DNA of 64,000 nucleotides from Pelagibacterium halotolerans B2. GTDB taxonomy: Bacteria; Pseudomonadota; Alphaproteobacteria; Rhizobiales; Devosiaceae. The stretch spans positions 992,001-1,056,000 of the forward strand of contig NC_016078.1 of assembly GCF_000230555.1 (NCBI RefSeq). The letters run 5' to 3'. A program made the position numbers and the translations under genes. The stretch's first letter is position 1; every line of letters begins with the position of its first letter. Positions 8,210-17,751 of this stretch are shown piece by piece. The notes under the pieces are model-generated. The model searched no databases. It was not told the DNA's origin and saw only the letters and a program-made list of their open reading frames with translations.

Positions 8210-10495
8210 TCAGAACTGGTAGCCGTAGCCAAAATCAATGACCTCGTCATTGCCCGGACCGCTGAGGCTCAGATTGACTTTGACCCGCAGATCATCGGCC
8301 GTATGGTGGGTCGGCCCGGTCCACAGGGCCTGGACGCCATACGCCAGGAACCTGTCGTCATAGGTCAGTCCGGCGGTTGCCTCGAGCCATTGGCTGGCCT
8401 CCAGGTCCCAGGCCACCCCGGCATTGGCCGTCCAGTAATCGGCCACCGGAATTTCCGCGTCGACCCCGATTTCGTGGCGATCCCGGACCTGATTGAGTTG
8501 GGGTTGGGCCGCTATAAACACATAGTCGCCGCTCACCCGCACCCCTTCCACTTCGCCCGAAGCCGAAAGTTGCAGGCGCGGAATGTCGCCACTTGCCGGG
8601 TCGAACTGCATTTTGGCACCACCCGCCAGCCCGCCATATCCGCCCTGAAGCCCAGCCACCAAATAGGATGCGTCCGCATTCATGCCCGAGGCAATCCCTG
8701 CGGTGCTTCCGTCGGTGACGTTGAAGCTGTTGGTCCCGGCGAGGTGGAAGGATTGGCCCATCAATCCGCTCAGCCAGCCGCCATTGTCGAAGCTGGTCTG
8801 GAACTGCCCGCCCACATTGGCGCGCAGTCCAGTCTCCTGCCGGTCGGCACCGGAAAAACGGTTGAAGCTGAACAGGTTGGAATCGTCGAAAACAAAGCCC
8901 TGGGAATCATTGTTGACGATGCCGGGCACCGCCTCTCCCTCGCGATAGACAAGTTGCGCGATGGGTTCGATCACATGCGTCGCGCCATTGGCGCGCGCCA
9001 GCAGCGGATAGCGGATGTCGAGCGCCGCGATCGGGGTCGCCGAAAACAGGCTCTGCCCGGCCGGGGCGCTGGCATCCGGGCTCGCCCCGTCATAGGAGGC
9101 CGCATCGCCGCGCAGCCCGAGATAGGGTGAAACGAGGATCCCGCCCGGCATGACGTGCTGGTTGGTCCAGCTTGCCTGCACCATGGCGTGAACCGATTGG
9201 CCCTCATAGCCGTGCACGAATCCGTGGCCGGTATCGTCCAGCGCCCGTGTCAGGCCCAAAAGCCGGCCACTCAGCTCGACGCGGCCTGCATCCCCCTCGA
9301 GATCGACCACATGATCGATCACCGCATTGGGGTGGGTCAGCGCTTGCTGATCGAGAACGTTTTCGAACGCTGCCTGGTTGGATCTGTTCCCCAACCGGAC
9401 GAATTGCTGCACTCGGACGTCGGCGAATGTGTCGGTATCGAGATATTGTGCATAGACTTCATTGCGCTCGGTGCCGCTGGCGATGTCGTAATCGGGCAGA
9501 AAGCCCGGATCGGTGAACGCGGTGTAGGACCAGCCAAGCGTCCATTCGTCCGTCGGAGTGAACGTTCCGCTGGTCTGGACCGCCCCGCGCATGGCGCGAT
9601 TGGCCAGCCCGCTATAGACGCCCGGGTTGAACTGATAGACCCCCGAAGCGCTCACCCGATAGCTCACATCGCCGACCGTCTGCCGCCAGTCGAGCGCCAG
9701 TCCCGCACCCTGGTTTGAATAGAGCGTGGGCGTGACCGCCAGAGAGCCGTCGGCAATGCGATAGCGGAAGAACGGCAGCGAAACCGCGACGCCGTATTTC
9801 TCATCGTAGCTGAGGACGGGGAATTCGACCTGTTCACCCTGTGGCAGCGTCAGCCAGGGCAGTGAGAGCACCGAAAATCCCAGCAATTGCAGCGAGGGCT
9901 GCTCGAAATAGATCACTTGCTCGGTCTCGTCGGTGACGATTCGCGCCGCCTTCACCGACCACCCGATCCGGTTGCCCTTTTCATCGATGCAGGTGCCGCA
10001 CGGGGCATAGGTGCCCTCGACATAGACCCGCTCGACCCCTTCGTCGAAATTGGTCTCGGCCGCCGTAAACCGGCTGCCATCGGGAAACGCCACGGTCAGG
10101 GCGCGCAAAAACCCTTCGCGGAACCCGTCTTCCAGTTCCACCCGTTCCGCGACGTATTCGATCCCCTCGGGATCGATCACCGCGACATTGCCGACAAGTT
10201 CGACCCGTCCCGAACGCTGGTAATAGATCGCTCTGTCCGCCGAAGCGCGGAAGCCCTGGAAGCTGATCCCGACGCGCCCCTGCGCCACCACAGTATCGTC
10301 GCGCGAATTGAAAACCATGGTGTCGGCCGAAACGGCCATGTCGCCGCCGCTGCCCGAGGGGATGCGGGAAAAGAAATCTGCGGGAACGAGCTGCTGGGCG
10401 CTGGCAACGGGAGCGCACGCGAGCGCCGCGGCCATGACGCCGGCCAGAAGTGCGCCACGCCGCACCGATATTGCCCCCAGGGGTGGTTTGTTCAT
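8210..10495 (-). CDS. lptD: LPS-assembly protein LptD
   Basis: Outer-membrane beta-barrel that inserts lipopolysaccharide into the outer leaflet together with LptE. The 761-residue protein has a signal peptide (ALACAPVASAQQ), an N-terminal OstA/jellyroll domain (MAVSADTMVFNSRDDTVVAQ) and a long barrel ending in an aromatic residue (GYGYQF). A CxxC pair (YAPCGTCID, about residue 170) is in the region where LptD disulfides form. The start is ATG 10495; the codon before it is TTG. The lptG stop and this start share one base (TGATG). It is in the same operon as lptF and lptG. Confidence 0.96.
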   Translation of the reverse strand: MNKPPLGAISVRRGALLAGVMAAALACAPVASAQQLVPADFFSRIPSGSGGDMAVSADTMVFNSRDDTVVAQGRVGISFQGFRASADRAIYYQRSGRVELVGNVAVIDPEGIEYVAERVELEDGFREGFLRALTVAFPDGSRFTAAETNFDEGVERVYVEGTYAPCGTCIDEKGNRIGWSVKAARIVTDETEQVIYFEQPSLQLLGFSVLSLPWLTLPQGEQVEFPVLSYDEKYGVAVSLPFFRYRIADGSLAVTPTLYSNQGAGLALDWRQTVGDVSYRVSASGVYQFNPGVYSGLANRAMRGAVQTSGTFTPTDEWTLGWSYTAFTDPGFLPDYDIASGTERNEVYAQYLDTDTFADVRVQQFVRLGNRSNQAAFENVLDQQALTHPNAVIDHVVDLEGDAGRVELSGRLLGLTRALDDTGHGFVHGYEGQSVHAMVQASWTNQHVMPGGILVSPYLGLRGDAASYDGASPDASAPAGQSLFSATPIAALDIRYPLLARANGATHVIEPIAQLVYREGEAVPGIVNNDSQGFVFDDSNLFSFNRFSGADRQETGLRANVGGQFQTSFDNGGWLSGLMGQSFHLAGTNSFNVTDGSTAGIASGMNADASYLVAGLQGGYGGLAGGAKMQFDPASGDIPRLQLSASGEVEGVRVSGDYVFIAAQPQLNQVRDRHEIGVDAEIPVADYWTANAGVAWDLEASQWLEATAGLTYDDRFLAYGVQALWTGPTHHTADDLRVKVNLSLSGPGNDEVIDFGYGYQF

Positions 10496-11574
10496 CAAAC
10501 GCGCCCGTCTTCTCTACGCAGGATCACGGTCAAACCGATCACGATGGCGACAAGGGCAGGGCCCCACGCCGCCGCAATCGGGTCGAGAACGCCTGCCGAG
10601 CCGGCTCGGTCAGCCATCTCCGTGATTACAAACACAACAAGGCCCAGGACGATTCCATAGACGATGGTCCACCCATAATGCCCCGTTCTTCGATAACCGC
10701 CGGTAAAGGCAAACGCAATCAGCAAAGCACCCACAAGAACGAACGGAACGGCATTGAGTTTTTGAAAACGCGTCTCCGCCGCCGCCCGCGCGAACGGGTC
10801 CGCGATTCCATTGCGCAATGCCTGCCTCAGGTCGAACCACGACATGTCCTCCGCCGTCCCCAATTGCAGGCTCAGTTCCGATCCCGTGGCGGTGGTTGCC
10901 AGTGTCATTTCGGCAAAGGGCTGCGGCGCCCTGTCGATATCGAGCACCATCCCGTCGGTGATCCGCCATTGTCCGGGCTCGAGTTCGGCCATCCGCGCGT
11001 GGATGCGCGTGCCCGTTCCTCCCTGCGGCTGCAGCCGCAATATCGAAACATCGCGCAACTGCGTGCCGCCCTGGGTCACCGAACGCGCATAGAGCATGTA
11101 ATCCCCATCCGCGCCGGTCTGGTTGAACCACGTCTCCCGGTTCTGCACCCCATAGGCGCGCCCCCAGCCGATCTGCGCCGCGTCGAGCTGCTGATAGACC
11201 CTGATCGCAAAGCTATCGACCACCGTCGTCACGATCACGCCCGAGAGGATAATCATCAGAATCGGCCAGCGCATCGTCGACCAGATCGACCGCCCCGACG
11301 CGCTGATGATGACCATTTCGCGGTGCGAATGCAGGTCGATCAGCCCCACGATCGCCCCGATCAAAACTGTCACCGGCAGCCCCAGAAGGCTCCAGCGCAA
11401 CGCGCTCAGAAACGCCAGCCCCGTCGATGTCCATGGCCCGGCCAGCGCGGCGGTCTGGTTGAACCGTCCCGTATCGAGAAATTCGACAAGTAGGATGATG
11501 CCGAAAAAGATGCCCACCACCAGCCCGATCCGGGCCGCAAGGCGAATGCAGACGACGCGTCCGACCCTGTTCAT
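10495..11574 (-). CDS. lptG: LPS export ABC transporter permease LptG
   Basis: One of two inner-membrane permeases that extract lipopolysaccharide for transport through the Lpt bridge. The 359-residue protein has the YjgP/YjgQ layout: paired N-terminal transmembrane helices (GLVVGIFFGIILLVEFLDTGR and the following pair), a large periplasmic jellyroll domain in the middle, and two or more helices near the C-terminus (FVLVGALLIAFAFTGGY, IVYGIVLGLVVFVITEM). ATG 11574 overlaps the lptF stop as ATGA. The second permease, LptF, precedes it. Confidence 0.95.
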   Translation of the reverse strand: MNRVGRVVCIRLAARIGLVVGIFFGIILLVEFLDTGRFNQTAALAGPWTSTGLAFLSALRWSLLGLPVTVLIGAIVGLIDLHSHREMVIISASGRSIWSTMRWPILMIILSGVIVTTVVDSFAIRVYQQLDAAQIGWGRAYGVQNRETWFNQTGADGDYMLYARSVTQGGTQLRDVSILRLQPQGGTGTRIHARMAELEPGQWRITDGMVLDIDRAPQPFAEMTLATTATGSELSLQLGTAEDMSWFDLRQALRNGIADPFARAAAETRFQKLNAVPFVLVGALLIAFAFTGGYRRTGHYGWTIVYGIVLGLVVFVITEMADRAGSAGVLDPIAAAWGPALVAIVIGLTVILRREDGRV

Positions 11575-12683
11575 CGCGCCAGCCTCCAGCGGGGGAAGAT
11601 GAAGGCGCGCCGGCTCCGCAGCCACAACAGGCCCAGCGAGAACGCAAGGATCACGCCCGGCGCCATGAAATGGCGGCCCCCGCCGCCCGAAAACGCGCTC
11701 ACCGCCTGCTCGGCGAACGCCACAAGCAGGATCACCAGCTCCATCGGTATGCGCCGCCGCCCGCGTCCGCCGTCGGGATAGGCGCAAAACGCCGCCGCCA
11801 GCGCGCAGATGGCCAGCGCCCGCAAGGTATCGGCAAACCGCTCATTGAGCATTTTGACCTCTTCGCGCGTCGCGGTTTCATCGAAGACCCTGCCCAGCAG
11901 CCCGAAACTGTCGGTCTGCGCCGCGTTCGTGATGCGCGAGGCCGCATCGATCAGGCTCGCAAGGCTGATATGATATTGCGCGAACCGGATCTGGCTCAAT
12001 CCGGCCCGTCCCGCGCTTTCATACTGGATGGCGCCATTGTTGAGGATCAACTGATAGCCCGTCTCGTCCTGAAACACCGAGGCGGTCTCGGCAAAATAGG
12101 TCCGCCGCGTCTCATTGGTCGTGTCGTCGAAAAAGAAATCGACAAGCGTTCCGTCCCGCTGCCGAGCCGAAATCGAAAACACGAGGCCATCCTCGATCTC
12201 GGTGAACCGCCCCGGCACCAGCGCGCGCCCAACCACGTCGGCGGCGATTTCGGCCGACCAGTCCGCCGAAATCCGCCGCGAATGCGGTTCGATCCAGTTT
12301 GTCACCAGCGTAACGGTCGCCGCCCCGACCAGCGTAAACGAGATGATCGCCCGCCACAGCGCGTCGGTCCGTTGCCCGGCATGGATGGTGTGCAATTCGC
12401 GTGACGATTGCAGCGCCCGCAGCCCCCGCACCAGCCCGATGGCAAAGCACACATAAAGGATCGAGCGCGCAAAGGTCGGCGTGGTCAGCCCGCTCTGGCC
12501 CATCAGCGTGAGAAAATTCTGCCCCTTGGCCGAAACCAGGTCGAACAGCCGCAACAGTTGCATCAGCCAGATCAGCGCGCCGCCCGCCGCGAAAATGGTA
12601 AGCGCCTGCGCAAAGAACTGGCTCTGCAGATATCGCGAAAGTCTGTCCAAGAAGGGAGTCCTGTGCCGGCGAGTCAGCAACAC
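11571..12683 (-). CDS. lptF: LPS export ABC transporter permease LptF
   Basis: Partner permease of LptG in lipopolysaccharide export. It has the same architecture: helices near LTIFAAGGALIWLMQLLRLF, a periplasmic central domain, and a hydrophobic C-terminal pair. The family start (RLSRYLQSQF) lies shortly after GTG 12683, which gives 370 residues. The open frame extends further upstream but would run into the pepA promoter and start, so GTG 12683 is preferred; TTG 12680 is an alternative. It is the first gene of the leftward six-gene operon and diverges from pepA. Confidence 0.93.
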   Translation of the reverse strand: MLLTRRHRTPFLDRLSRYLQSQFFAQALTIFAAGGALIWLMQLLRLFDLVSAKGQNFLTLMGQSGLTTPTFARSILYVCFAIGLVRGLRALQSSRELHTIHAGQRTDALWRAIISFTLVGAATVTLVTNWIEPHSRRISADWSAEIAADVVGRALVPGRFTEIEDGLVFSISARQRDGTLVDFFFDDTTNETRRTYFAETASVFQDETGYQLILNNGAIQYESAGRAGLSQIRFAQYHISLASLIDAASRITNAAQTDSFGLLGRVFDETATREEVKMLNERFADTLRALAICALAAAFCAYPDGGRGRRRIPMELVILLVAFAEQAVSAFSGGGGRHFMAPGVILAFSLGLLWLRSRRAFIFPRWRLAR

Positions 12684-12846
12684 TTCTACCCTGTTCGTGT
12701 GGCGGCAAAAAGCGCAGCGTGGCAACAGAATGCGCCAAATGATGGCTGCGCATTGACGCAACCGGCGCCCGCGGACAATGCTCACCCCATCCGGCCCGGC
12801 GAATCCTCGCCGGCCCATGCCCTCGCCAGCCAAGGTTGCCGCGCCC
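12684..12846. promoter_or_regulatory. Divergent lptF / pepA promoter region
   Basis: The 163 bases between the proposed lptF and pepA starts must carry both divergent promoters. In E. coli lptF and pepA are also divergent, so the arrangement is ancient. No clear -35/-10 hexamers or operator dyads stand out by eye. Confidence 0.4.
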
Positions 12847-14343
12847 ATGCCGCAAACGCTCTCGATCTCCCTCACCGAAAACCTGCCCGATTCCCCCTCC
12901 GCCCTCGTGCTCTACGCCGATGGCAGCGGCAAAATGGGCCCGGTGGCGTCGGGGCTCTGGAAGCGCACCGGCCTCGATTTCGCCCGCATCGCCAAGGCCA
13001 CCGGCTTTTCCGGCCGCCCCGGCCACATGATCGATATCGCCGCCCCCACGGGCCTTGATTGCGACCGTCTTCTGGTGCTCGGTCGCGGTGCCGATGGGGA
13101 AGGGGACAATGACGCCGCCTGGGTCGATCGCGGCGGCTCGCTTTTTGCCAAGCTCGACGCCGTCGGCGTCTCCGATGCCGCAGTCGTGCTCGACGAGCCG
13201 GGCCTGACCCCGCGTCTGGTCGGCGCGCTGGGGGCAGGCGCGCGCCTGCGCTCCTATCGCTTTGAAAAATACCTCACCCGCCGCAAGAACGGCGCGACCC
13301 ATCCCACCGCGCTCACCTTCGTTGTCGCGAAAGCATCGGGCATGAACGCTGCGCTCGATGACGCCCTCGCCGTCGCCGATGGCACCATTCTCGCCCGCGA
13401 CCTGGTCAACGAGCCCGCCAATCTGCTCGGCCCCTCGGACATGGCCGATGTCGCCAACACCCTGGCCGATCTCGGCATCTCGGTCGAAGTTTTCGACGAG
13501 GATCAGATGAAAGCCCTCGGCATGGGCGCCATCCTCGCCGTAGGGCAGGGGTCGGTCCGTCCCCCCCGCCTCGTCGTGATGCAATGGAACGGCGGCAAAA
13601 AGGGTCAGGCGCCTCTGGCCTTTGTCGGCAAGGGCATCGTTTTCGATACCGGCGGCATTTCGATCAAGCCCGCCGCCTCGATGGAAAACATGAAGGGCGA
13701 TATGGGCGGCGCCGCCGCCGTGCTGGGCCTCATGCAGTCTCTCGCCACCCGCAAGGCGAAACTCAACGCCGTCGGCATCCTTGCCCTCGCCGAAAACATG
13801 CCCGACGCCAACGCCTACCGCCCGGGCGACGTCATCACCGCCATGTCGGGCGAAACCATCGAGGTCATTTCCACCGACGCCGAAGGCCGCCTCGTTCTGG
13901 CCGATGCCCTCTGGTATTGCCAGGACCGGTTCAAGCCCAAAGCCATGTTCGACATCGCAACCTTGACCGGCGCCATCCGCATCGCGCTGGGCGAGGATTA
14001 TGCGGGCGTCTTCACCAACACCGAGTCCCTGGCCGCCAAACTCCAGCAGGCCGGCCGCGCCTCGGGCGAAAAGGTCTGGCACCTGCCCATCGGCCCGGCC
14101 TACGACAAACTCATCGAAAGCCGCTTCGCCGACATCAAGAACCAGGGCGGCCGCCTGGGCGGCGCGTCCATCGCCGGGCAGTTCCTCTCCCACTTCGTGG
14201 GCGACACCCCCTGGGCCCACATCGACATCGCCTCCACCGCCTTCGGCAAAGCCTCGACGGAAACCAACACCTCATGGGCCACGGGGTTCGGGGTGGCGCT
14301 GTTCGATCGGTTGATCCGGGATGGGTATGAGGATGGCGGGTAG
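12847..14343 (+). CDS. pepA: Leucyl aminopeptidase (M17)
   Basis: Cytosolic dizinc aminopeptidase of family M17, 498 residues. The catalytic domain shows the metal and active-site motifs FVGKGIVFDTGGISIKP, MKGDMGGAAAV and STDAEGRLVLADALWY. The N-terminal macro-like domain covers about the first 170 residues. ATG 12847 is preferred to an upstream in-frame ATG at 12778, since the extra 23 residues are Pro/Ala-rich and unlike the family. pepA is typically followed by holC; here three unrelated genes separate them. Confidence 0.96.
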   Translation: MPQTLSISLTENLPDSPSALVLYADGSGKMGPVASGLWKRTGLDFARIAKATGFSGRPGHMIDIAAPTGLDCDRLLVLGRGADGEGDNDAAWVDRGGSLFAKLDAVGVSDAAVVLDEPGLTPRLVGALGAGARLRSYRFEKYLTRRKNGATHPTALTFVVAKASGMNAALDDALAVADGTILARDLVNEPANLLGPSDMADVANTLADLGISVEVFDEDQMKALGMGAILAVGQGSVRPPRLVVMQWNGGKKGQAPLAFVGKGIVFDTGGISIKPAASMENMKGDMGGAAAVLGLMQSLATRKAKLNAVGILALAENMPDANAYRPGDVITAMSGETIEVISTDAEGRLVLADALWYCQDRFKPKAMFDIATLTGAIRIALGEDYAGVFTNTESLAAKLQQAGRASGEKVWHLPIGPAYDKLIESRFADIKNQGGRLGGASIAGQFLSHFVGDTPWAHIDIASTAFGKASTETNTSWATGFGVALFDRLIRDGYEDGG

Positions 14344-14409
14344 GCGATAGCGCGAACGCAGGCGGGTGTTGCTACCGCAATCGCTATTCCGAACCGGACG
14401 ACATTCGGA

Positions 14410-14931
14410 CTATAGGCGCTTCTCGTAGCGCCAGACCTCGAGATCAAAGATGCCATCGGGCGTCGGCAGCCGGTTGGTCATCTGGCCCGCGCGCTGCCAT
14501 CCATGTTTTTCATAGAACCGCGCAGCGCGTTCATTGCCGATGGCGCAGGCCAACCATGCGGTGGTTACGGCGGACGCAGCGATCCGCCGTTCGCCATCGG
14601 CAAGCAGTGCCGCTGCGGTGCCCGAGCCTCTGGCCGCCGGCGCGACATAGAGTTGGTAAAGCTCATCCTGCTTGATCATGCACAGGCCGGGCGGATTGCC
14701 CACTGGACCGCAAACCCGCGTAAGCGCAAGATTGTCGATAAGCCGCTGCCGGAAACTCGCCGGCGTCCGGTATCGCGACAGTTCAGCGGGCAGAATGGCA
14801 GCGTGCGCGTCCTGCCAGCCGGAGTGCCAAAGCCCAACAAGATGTTCGATGTCGGCCATCTCAGCATTCCGCACCTCACGGGCGAACGCAGAGTTGAAAC
14901 GGTGCTGTGTCGGGTCTTCGGATTGGGACAT
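14410..14931 (-). CDS. GNAT family N-acetyltransferase
   Basis: Acetyl-CoA dependent N-acetyltransferase of unknown substrate, 173 residues. The GNAT core is visible in YQLYVAPAARGSGTAAALLADGE (acetyl-CoA pyrophosphate loop, variant of Q/RxxGxG/A) and in NERAARFYEKHGWQ. It lies nine bases downstream of the SDR gene and is read with it from the same divergent promoter. Nothing in the sequence names the acceptor. Confidence 0.88.
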   Translation of the reverse strand: MSQSEDPTQHRFNSAFAREVRNAEMADIEHLVGLWHSGWQDAHAAILPAELSRYRTPASFRQRLIDNLALTRVCGPVGNPPGLCMIKQDELYQLYVAPAARGSGTAAALLADGERRIAASAVTTAWLACAIGNERAARFYEKHGWQRAGQMTNRLPTPDGIFDLEVWRYEKRL

Positions 14932-14940
14932 GAAAGGGAC

Positions 14941-15852
14941 CTATCGGTATCCGGTGTCGTCGGCGGGCTTGCCGGCTTCCTCTACCTCGATCAGATACCG
15001 CCACGCATCGGGGCGTGAGCCATCAAGATCGGTGAACCCGTAGATTTGCGACAGACCCCCGCTCGACAATGATTGGCCGTTCCAACGCATGCGTTCGGTG
15101 TCTGCGGCCAGCGCGGCGACGGCCCGGCCCACGAAGCGGGGCGATTCGGAAATTACGAAATGCGGCACCTTGGCCGTGGCCTCGCGCCAATTGTCCTCAC
15201 GAACCCCGAACGCTTCCAGCATCATCTCGGACCGCAGCCACCCGGGCGTCAACGAAACCGCCGTTGCCCCATGCTTTTCCAGATCCTTCGCATGCGCCCA
15301 GGCCATGCGGTTTACGGAAACCTTGGCAAGATCGTAGAAGGGAGAGAGGCGGTAGTGGTCGGCATTATAATCCGCCGTCCCATCGGTCACCTCGACAAGA
15401 AGGCCGCCCGGTTGCTCGATCATCAGCGGCAGGGCGAAATGGGCGGTTATGAGGTGGGTATCGATCCCCAACCTGAGCAGCCGTAAACCGTTATCCAGAT
15501 CGTGGTCCCAGACCGGCTTGTTCCATTCGAACAGTTTCTCTCCGCCCCAGATGTCGTTCACGAGAATATCGAGACGGCCCTGTTCGGTCCGAATTCGTTC
15601 GATCAGCGTTTGGACCTGTTCGGGAACCAGATGGTCGACCTGGATCGCAATGCCCTTGCCGCCGGCCGCACTCACCAGTTCGGCCGTTTCCTCGATCGTT
15701 TCGGACGCGCGGCCATATTCGGATGGCTGCTCGCGAGTGGTGCGTCCTGTCACATACACCGTGGCACCGGCGGCCCCGAGTTCTGTTGCGATGCCGCGAC
15801 CCGCGCCGCGTGTCGCCCCGGCGACCAGCGCAACCTTTCCTGAAAGTGTCAT
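14941..15852 (-). CDS. SDR family NAD(P)-dependent oxidoreductase (DHRS1-like)
   Basis: Short-chain dehydrogenase/reductase of 303 residues. The Rossmann motif is AGATRGAGRGIA (residues about 11-22), the NN(A)G-like segment reads LVNDIWGGE, and the active site YDLAK supplies the YxxxK pair. The overall pattern (TVYVTGRTTR, GRLDILVND, VSLTPGWLRSEMM) resembles the DHRS1 subgroup. GGGAGG sits six bases before ATG 15852. The gene diverges from a TetR regulator across a palindrome and is followed by the GNAT gene, so local TetR control is likely. The substrate is unknown. Confidence 0.88.
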   Translation of the reverse strand: MTLSGKVALVAGATRGAGRGIATELGAAGATVYVTGRTTREQPSEYGRASETIEETAELVSAAGGKGIAIQVDHLVPEQVQTLIERIRTEQGRLDILVNDIWGGEKLFEWNKPVWDHDLDNGLRLLRLGIDTHLITAHFALPLMIEQPGGLLVEVTDGTADYNADHYRLSPFYDLAKVSVNRMAWAHAKDLEKHGATAVSLTPGWLRSEMMLEAFGVREDNWREATAKVPHFVISESPRFVGRAVAALAADTERMRWNGQSLSSGGLSQIYGFTDLDGSRPDAWRYLIEVEEAGKPADDTGYR

Positions 15853-15899
15853 TGCCGACCTCCCTTTGTTAGGCTGGCTTTCTCAGCGATTTGTATATA

Positions 15900-15921
15900 T
15901 AAACAATCGTTCGGTTATTTA
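15900..15921. promoter_or_regulatory. Candidate TetR operator
   Basis: A 22-base dyad centred between 15910 and 15911 pairs 8 of 11 positions (TAAAcAAtCG and CGgTTaTTTA halves). It lies between the divergent SDR and TetR genes, just upstream of the GGAG ribosome binding site of the TetR gene. This is the usual location of a TetR self-operator. The role is inferred. Confidence 0.5.
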
Positions 15922-15932
15922 TCGGAGTCAAG

Positions 15933-16526
15933 ATGCCCCGTCAAAAAACGCAGTCCGATGACTTTGTGCTGCGCCATGCCCTGGACCTGATGTACGAGCA
16001 GGGGCCCGAGGCGCTGACTTTCGCCGCTCTTTCCAAACGGTGCGGCCTCTCGGGGGCAACCCTCGTCCAGCGCTTCGGCAACAAGGCCGTCCTCAAGCAA
16101 AAATCGCTCCTCATCGCCTGGGATCGGCTGGACGCCGATACCGCACGCCTCGCCGGTTCGGTTCCCAGGACACCCGAAGGGGCAATCGAACTTCTCGTGG
16201 GGCTCACCGGCCAATACGGTACCATCGACACCTATGCGGAAGGTCTTTTGATCCTGCGTGAGGATTTGCGCGACCCCCGGTTGCGGGCGCGCGGCGCCGC
16301 CTGGCGAGACCAACTCTGCGCCGCCCTTGATGCCTGCTTTGCGCAAACCGGCGTTCCCGCCGGTGTCGGATTGCTTGCGGCCACGCACTGGCAAGGCGCC
16401 TTGCTTTGGTGGGGTTTCGATCCAAAACAATCGGTGGAGCGCTATGTCGAACAAAGTCTGCGGGACTTTGTAGCCCGCACACTCGGCACAGCGGCGGGGC
16501 CGCTTCACGAAACAGTCGAAAGATAG
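15933..16526 (+). CDS. TetR/AcrR family transcriptional regulator
   Basis: Likely ligand-responsive repressor of 197 residues. The N-terminal helix-turn-helix follows the TetR pattern (DLMYEQGPEALTFAALSKRC, GLSGATLVQRFGNKAVL), and the remainder is an all-helical ligand domain rich in aromatics (HWQGALLWWGFD). GGAG at 15924-15927 sets the ATG at 15933. It is divergent from the SDR-GNAT pair and probably represses that pair and itself through the palindrome between them. Confidence 0.9.
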   Translation: MPRQKTQSDDFVLRHALDLMYEQGPEALTFAALSKRCGLSGATLVQRFGNKAVLKQKSLLIAWDRLDADTARLAGSVPRTPEGAIELLVGLTGQYGTIDTYAEGLLILREDLRDPRLRARGAAWRDQLCAALDACFAQTGVPAGVGLLAATHWQGALLWWGFDPKQSVERYVEQSLRDFVARTLGTAAGPLHETVER

Positions 16527-16579
16527 TTGGCTTACGCCATCCCCTAGCGCCCCCACCAATCCGATGCGATAACATCGCC

Positions 16580-17029
16580 ATGACCGATCTTCTCTTCTAC
16601 CACCTCGAAACCCGGCCGCTCGAATCCGTTCTGCCCATGCTGCTCGAAAAGACAATCGAGCGCGGCTGGCGGGCGGTGGTGGAGGTGGGCAGCGCCGAGC
16701 GGCTCGAAACCATCGATTCAGCGCTCTGGACCTATTCCGATGACAGCTTTCTGCCCCACGCCGTCGCGCGGGGGGAGGAGGGCGATGCGGCCCAACCGGT
16801 GCTGCTGACCGGCGGCGATGAAAACCCCAACGGCGCCACCATCCGCTTTTTCGTCGATCGCGCCACCCCGCGCCAGCTCGATGGCTATGAGCGGCTTGTC
16901 TATATCTTCAACGGCCATGACCCCGACGCCGTCACCGAGGCGCGGGAGGTGTGGCGCACCCTCAAGCCGGTTTACGATCTCACCTATTGGCAGCAGGACG
17001 GCGAAGGCCGCTGGAGCAAGAAGGCCTGA
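16580..17029 (+). CDS. holC: DNA polymerase III chi subunit
   Basis: The chi subunit of the DNA polymerase III clamp loader binds SSB and helps hand over primers. The 149-residue protein starts MTDLLFYHLETRPLE and has the family core (RGWRAVVEVGSAERLETID, TYSDDSFLPHAV, RLVYIFNGHDPDAV). Its open frame extends upstream into the TetR gene, but the family start is ATG 16580. It is normally the direct neighbour of pepA, so the SDR/GNAT/TetR genes look like an insertion into that pair. Confidence 0.93.
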   Translation: MTDLLFYHLETRPLESVLPMLLEKTIERGWRAVVEVGSAERLETIDSALWTYSDDSFLPHAVARGEEGDAAQPVLLTGGDENPNGATIRFFVDRATPRQLDGYERLVYIFNGHDPDAVTEAREVWRTLKPVYDLTYWQQDGEGRWSKKA

Positions 17030-17113
17030 AAATCGCTGAGATTTTTCGGTTCGATCTCGCGGCAAACAATGATTTAGTTCCGATCTCGATTCCACGAAGC
17101 GAAATCAAAACTA

Positions 17114-17731
17114 ATGGATTCCTCGTTCGAACCCAGGGTCAGGCACACCCCGCTTGAAGATTTTCTTGCCATTCTGCTTGGCACGCTGTTTGTCGGGCTC
17201 GGCGTCACTTTCTATTCGGAAGCCCAGATCACAACCGGCAGCACCGCCGGTCTGGCTTTGCTCGTCCAATACGCCACCGGTCTGCCGTTCGGCGCCGTGT
17301 TCTTCGTCGTCAACCTGCCGTTTTATATTCTGGCGTTCCTGCGCATGGGTTGGCCGTTCACGCTCAAGACCTTCATCGCGGTGGGGCTCGTTTCGGTCTA
17401 TCCGGCATTGATGCCCAACTGGCTCAACATTTCGGGCATAAACCCGTTCTTTGCCGCCATTGCCGGCGGCGCCATGATGGGCATGGGCATCCTCGCCCTG
17501 TTCCGCCACCGCGCCAGCCTGGGCGGCGTCAATATTTTAGCGCTCTACCTGCAGGACAATCACAAGATCGCCGCCGGCTATGTCCAGTTCGGCATCGATT
17601 TCCTCATCCTGATCGCTGCCCTGTTCATCCTGCCCCTCGACAGGGTGCTGCTCTCGCTGGTCGGCGCGGTGTTCATGAGTCTGGTCATCATTTTAAACCA
17701 CAAGCCGGGGCGGTATATGGGGGTCAGTTAG
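17114..17731 (+). CDS. YitT family membrane protein
   Basis: Integral membrane protein of 205 residues in the YitT/DUF161 family, function unknown. About five hydrophobic segments are visible, beginning at FLAILLGTLFVGLGVTFY, with Gly-rich repeats (ITTGSTAGLALLVQY and SLGGVNILALYLQ) that mark the internal repeat of the family. The soluble C-terminal DUF2179 domain found in longer YitT proteins is absent. It is preceded by 84 bases after holC with only a weak ribosome binding site. Confidence 0.87.
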   Translation: MDSSFEPRVRHTPLEDFLAILLGTLFVGLGVTFYSEAQITTGSTAGLALLVQYATGLPFGAVFFVVNLPFYILAFLRMGWPFTLKTFIAVGLVSVYPALMPNWLNISGINPFFAAIAGGAMMGMGILALFRHRASLGGVNILALYLQDNHKIAAGYVQFGIDFLILIAALFILPLDRVLLSLVGAVFMSLVIILNHKPGRYMGVS

Positions 17732-17751
17732 GAAGGCGATCCACCACCTTG

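Noticed and set aside
12112..14220. About 700-codon open frame on the minus strand across pepA
   Set aside because: It crosses the real lptF start region and lies antisense to pepA with Gly/Asp-rich nonsense sequence; no domain is recognisable.
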